From the NCBI GenBank assembly GCA_905250115.1, contig CAJNOI010000013.1, positions 359,788 through 423,787 on the forward strand: a stretch of 64,000 bases of DNA. Reading direction: 5' to 3'. The notes below the pieces were generated by a model that saw only the letters and a program-made list of their open reading frames with translations, ran no database searches and was not told the origin of the DNA. Source of the DNA: Adineta steineri (taxonomy: Eukaryota; Rotifera; Eurotatoria; Adinetida; Adinetidae). Shown here one piece after another: positions 61,901 through 64,000 of the stretch. Each line of letters opens with the position of its first letter. Position 1 is the first letter of the stretch. Position numbers and translations under genes: made by a program.

Positions 61901-64000
61901 AAGAAAAAAATTTTTATTTCTAGGCTAATCAAAAACGTTTAGTTGAAATGAAAAAACGACGTCGAAAAGAAGCAATAAATAATAAATCAACTACCTTTAA
62001 AATTCATAATAATGTGCATACAGGAGAAAATTCATTTACATTGTCAAATATTCATGTAATACATCGACCGAATTGTCGTTATCATCAAATCGGAGATTCT
62101 TTTTCTGCTCCAACACCTCCATCTCTATGTCCATCCTTTGCTGATGCACCAGCTGCTAGTCCTGAACATTCTGATATTATTGATTCAATTCATACTCCAA
62201 ATACGGGTATAGAACCGTATGGAATTCCACATTCTCAATCATTAAATAATGATGCTGATAATAGTTCAATTCCTTCAATACTATTAAATAAAATATCAAT
62301 TAAATCAAATTATTTAGATTTTGATACATTAGATAAAAATCTTCAACACAATCAATGTGATTGCTATCATCAAAATGATATAAGTATTCAATCAAATATT
62401 AATAATGATAATGGTGATGAAGATGAATTCGAAGATGAAGAAGATGATGATGAAGAAATAAAAGTCAAACAACCATCTAAATTTTCTCTATGTTGTGATC
62501 AATATATTTGGTCACATTTTCATACTTTCCGAAAATATGTATCAGATTTTGTTGCAAGTAAATATTTTCGTCGTATTGTTCTATCCGCAATTGTAGTCAA
62601 TACATTATCAATGGGTATTGAATATCATGGTCAACCTACATCATTAACAAATGCATTAGAATATAGTAATATAGTATTTACATCATTATTTGCAATTGAA
62701 ATGATTTTAAAAATAATTGCCGATGGTTGTTTAAAATATATTAAAAATGCTTATAATTTATTTGATGGTGGAATTGTTTTAATGAGTGTTATTGAATTAC
62801 AAGGAAATAAAAATAGTGGCTTATCAGTCTTACGTACATTTAGATTATTACGTGTACTTAAACTTGTCAGATTTATGCCAACATTAAGAAGACAATTAGT
62901 AAGCAAAAAAAATTTTGAATTATTTTTTTTTAACACCCAGTTTGTTAAATAAAAAGAAGTATTAAACAGACGAGTAGTAGGGTCCGACGGGACCGAGTTT
63001 TTTTATTCCGGTACCGGAAAAATATTTTTTCGGAATTCATCCAGACTCAAAACTAGGGGCGTAAGTCAGGTGTTAGAGCAGGGGGGCGAAACCCTAATTT
63101 TTCTATTACAGTGGTCAAAAAAAGTGAACTTTCTAGAAGTAGGGAGGGGGGCGCCAACCCCTTTTTTCCTATTAGTTTTCGAAAGTAGGGGGGGGCGCGG
63201 CGCCCTTCCCCCTATTTACGCTCCTGCTCAAAACCCATCAATCTATTTACTCGAAATTCCGTAGTTCCTATCCCTTTTTTAACTAGGATACTCGTCTCGT
63301 CGGGGGAAAAATCAGGATTTTGATCCCGCTCCCGACGGGATACGGATCGGGACAATCCTGCCAGACCCTAACGAGTAGTAAGGAATAGAACATGTTGAAT
63401 CCGATCGATTGAAAATTAATATATTTACCTCATAGTAAAATTATCATGACATTTTGACAGAGATATTCACAAAAAAATAGTTGATCTGTTAAATCATAAT
63501 TCTCTCTTGAGCCTAATTGTATATATTTAATTTTTCTTTGTTTGAAAGAGATTGTCAGGATGTAATACTTAACCAGAGTACTTTCTTTTTGAGTTAACCG
63601 AAAAGATTACAAGTTCAACGAAGTAGAAAACGTGCTAATTATAAAGGTGACTGTATATATACTTATAGAAAAAAATTAATTGAAAAAAGGGCTCTGATAA
63701 GTATTACATCTTGACATGTTTTTTCAAGCAAAAAAAATTTAGGTACTTCAAATAAGTGTGTATAGAGAAATTTAAGATGTGGTATGAAAAAAATTGATAT
63801 TATTTCTGAGAGAAGATTTTAAGAGGTTTTCTAATAATGTCAATCAACAAGTTTCAATTAAATACTTAAGTATTCCTTCATCAAGGTATATGAATACCTT
63901 AAGACTTGAACATACCCAATAATAATCTCTCAAGCTTAATAATATGACTACATTCTATAGAATAATTCAATATTTTAGGTTGTTATGCTTAAAACAATGG
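58939..64000 (+). CDS. T-type (Cav3) voltage-gated calcium channel alpha-1 subunit, 5' part
   Basis: Exons 58939-59501, 60291-60572, 60622-60922, 60980-61321, 61924-62898 and 63979 onward (cut by the window edge) give 821 complete codons plus the start of the sixth exon, VVMLKTM. Domain I is complete: S1 at [15 protein letters not shown]4 [20 protein letters not shown]5 [18 protein letters not shown], a Cys-rich pore loop, selectivity glutamate in [12 protein letters not shown]6 [19 protein letters not shown]. The following linker contains [13 protein letters not shown] and on to LVIAW, matching the helical gating brake of T-type channels. After a long Asn/Asp/Glu-rich linker, domain II runs from S1 ([20 protein letters not shown]) to S4 ([20 protein letters not shown]). 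The channel passes low-voltage-activated calcium current. The start is the only ATG that precedes the conserved N-terminus in frame. Confidence 0.95.
62978..63370. mobile_element. Non-autonomous hAT-type element in a Cav3 intron
   Basis: The left end reads TAGGGTCCGACGGGACCG and the inverted right end TAGGGTCTGGCAGGATTG, imperfect terminal inverted repeats. Directly outside them is a perfect 8-bp direct repeat, ACGAGTAG, at 62970-62977 and 63371-63378. Eight-base target duplications with TAGGG-like ends are typical of hAT transposons. The 393-base body has GC-rich runs (GGGGGGCG, GGCGCGGCGCCC) in an AT-rich genome and no transposase frame. It is inserted in the intron between exons 5 and 6. 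Confidence 0.85.

Noticed and set aside
63070..63264. Frame of 64 codons in the Cav3 intron
   Set aside because: It lies inside the hAT-type element and has no transposase or other motif.
1..64000. CRISPR arrays, rRNA, prophage or operon-like clusters
   Set aside because: None was seen; gene structure is eukaryotic throughout.

Overview
The window is AT-rich animal nuclear DNA and most likely comes from a bdelloid rotifer. Three things suggest this (inference, no search was possible). Conserved animal genes are cut into many exons by introns mostly of 45-80 bases. Other genes are single uninterrupted reading frames of bacterial type (a diaminopimelate epimerase, a DinB-like protein). There is also an ADP-ribosyltransferase joined to tetratricopeptide repeats, an architecture I associate with large rotifer families. 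Several genes carry a splice acceptor just upstream of the start codon with no obvious donor, as expected under spliced-leader trans-splicing, which is known in bdelloids.

Layout. 0.3-6.4 kb: DinB-like protein, aldo/keto reductase, ADP/ATP carrier and diaminopimelate epimerase. 6.9-11.4 kb: three minus-strand nuclear housekeeping genes, the cyclophilin PPIE (RRM plus PPIase), exonuclease V and the CCAAT-binding factor NF-YA. 15.6 kb: a short two-exon gene, below usual ORF length limits, that encodes a pigment-dispersing-factor type amidated neuropeptide. 16.2-26.0 kb: minus-strand genes for a secreted Gly/Ser-rich protein with a Cys-rich end, an unrecognised coiled-coil protein with a possible alternative membrane-anchored first exon, a stand-alone peroxisomal SCP2 protein ending in SKL, and the mitochondrial 2'-phosphodiesterase PDE12. 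26.5-31.5 kb: a germinal-centre-kinase III (STK24/25/26) gene and a single-exon methyltransferase. 32.4-38.1 kb: linker histone H1 and a small surface immunoglobulin-domain protein. 42.3-44.7 kb: the ADP-ribosyltransferase/TPR gene, with a 10-base-period repeat inside its coding sequence. 47.1-49.7 kb: an ammonium transporter. 58.9 kb to the end: the 5' part of a T-type (Cav3) calcium channel, cut in domain II by the window edge.

The genes do not form an operon or one pathway; they are independent animal loci. Gene density is uneven: 0-11 kb and 15-33 kb are compact, while 11.4-15.6, 33.5-37.4, 38.1-42.3 and 49.7-58.9 kb hold no gene I can support. Introns contain small non-autonomous transposons with visible terminal inverted repeats. 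The clearest are a hAT-type element with a perfect 8-bp target duplication in the Cav3 gene and a TA-flanked mariner-like element in the Gly/Ser-rich gene.

No tRNA, rRNA, CRISPR or prokaryotic operon structure was seen. Exon boundaries were derived by eye from GT/AG sites, reading-frame continuity and family similarity; every multi-exon model given with lengths sums to a whole number of codons.
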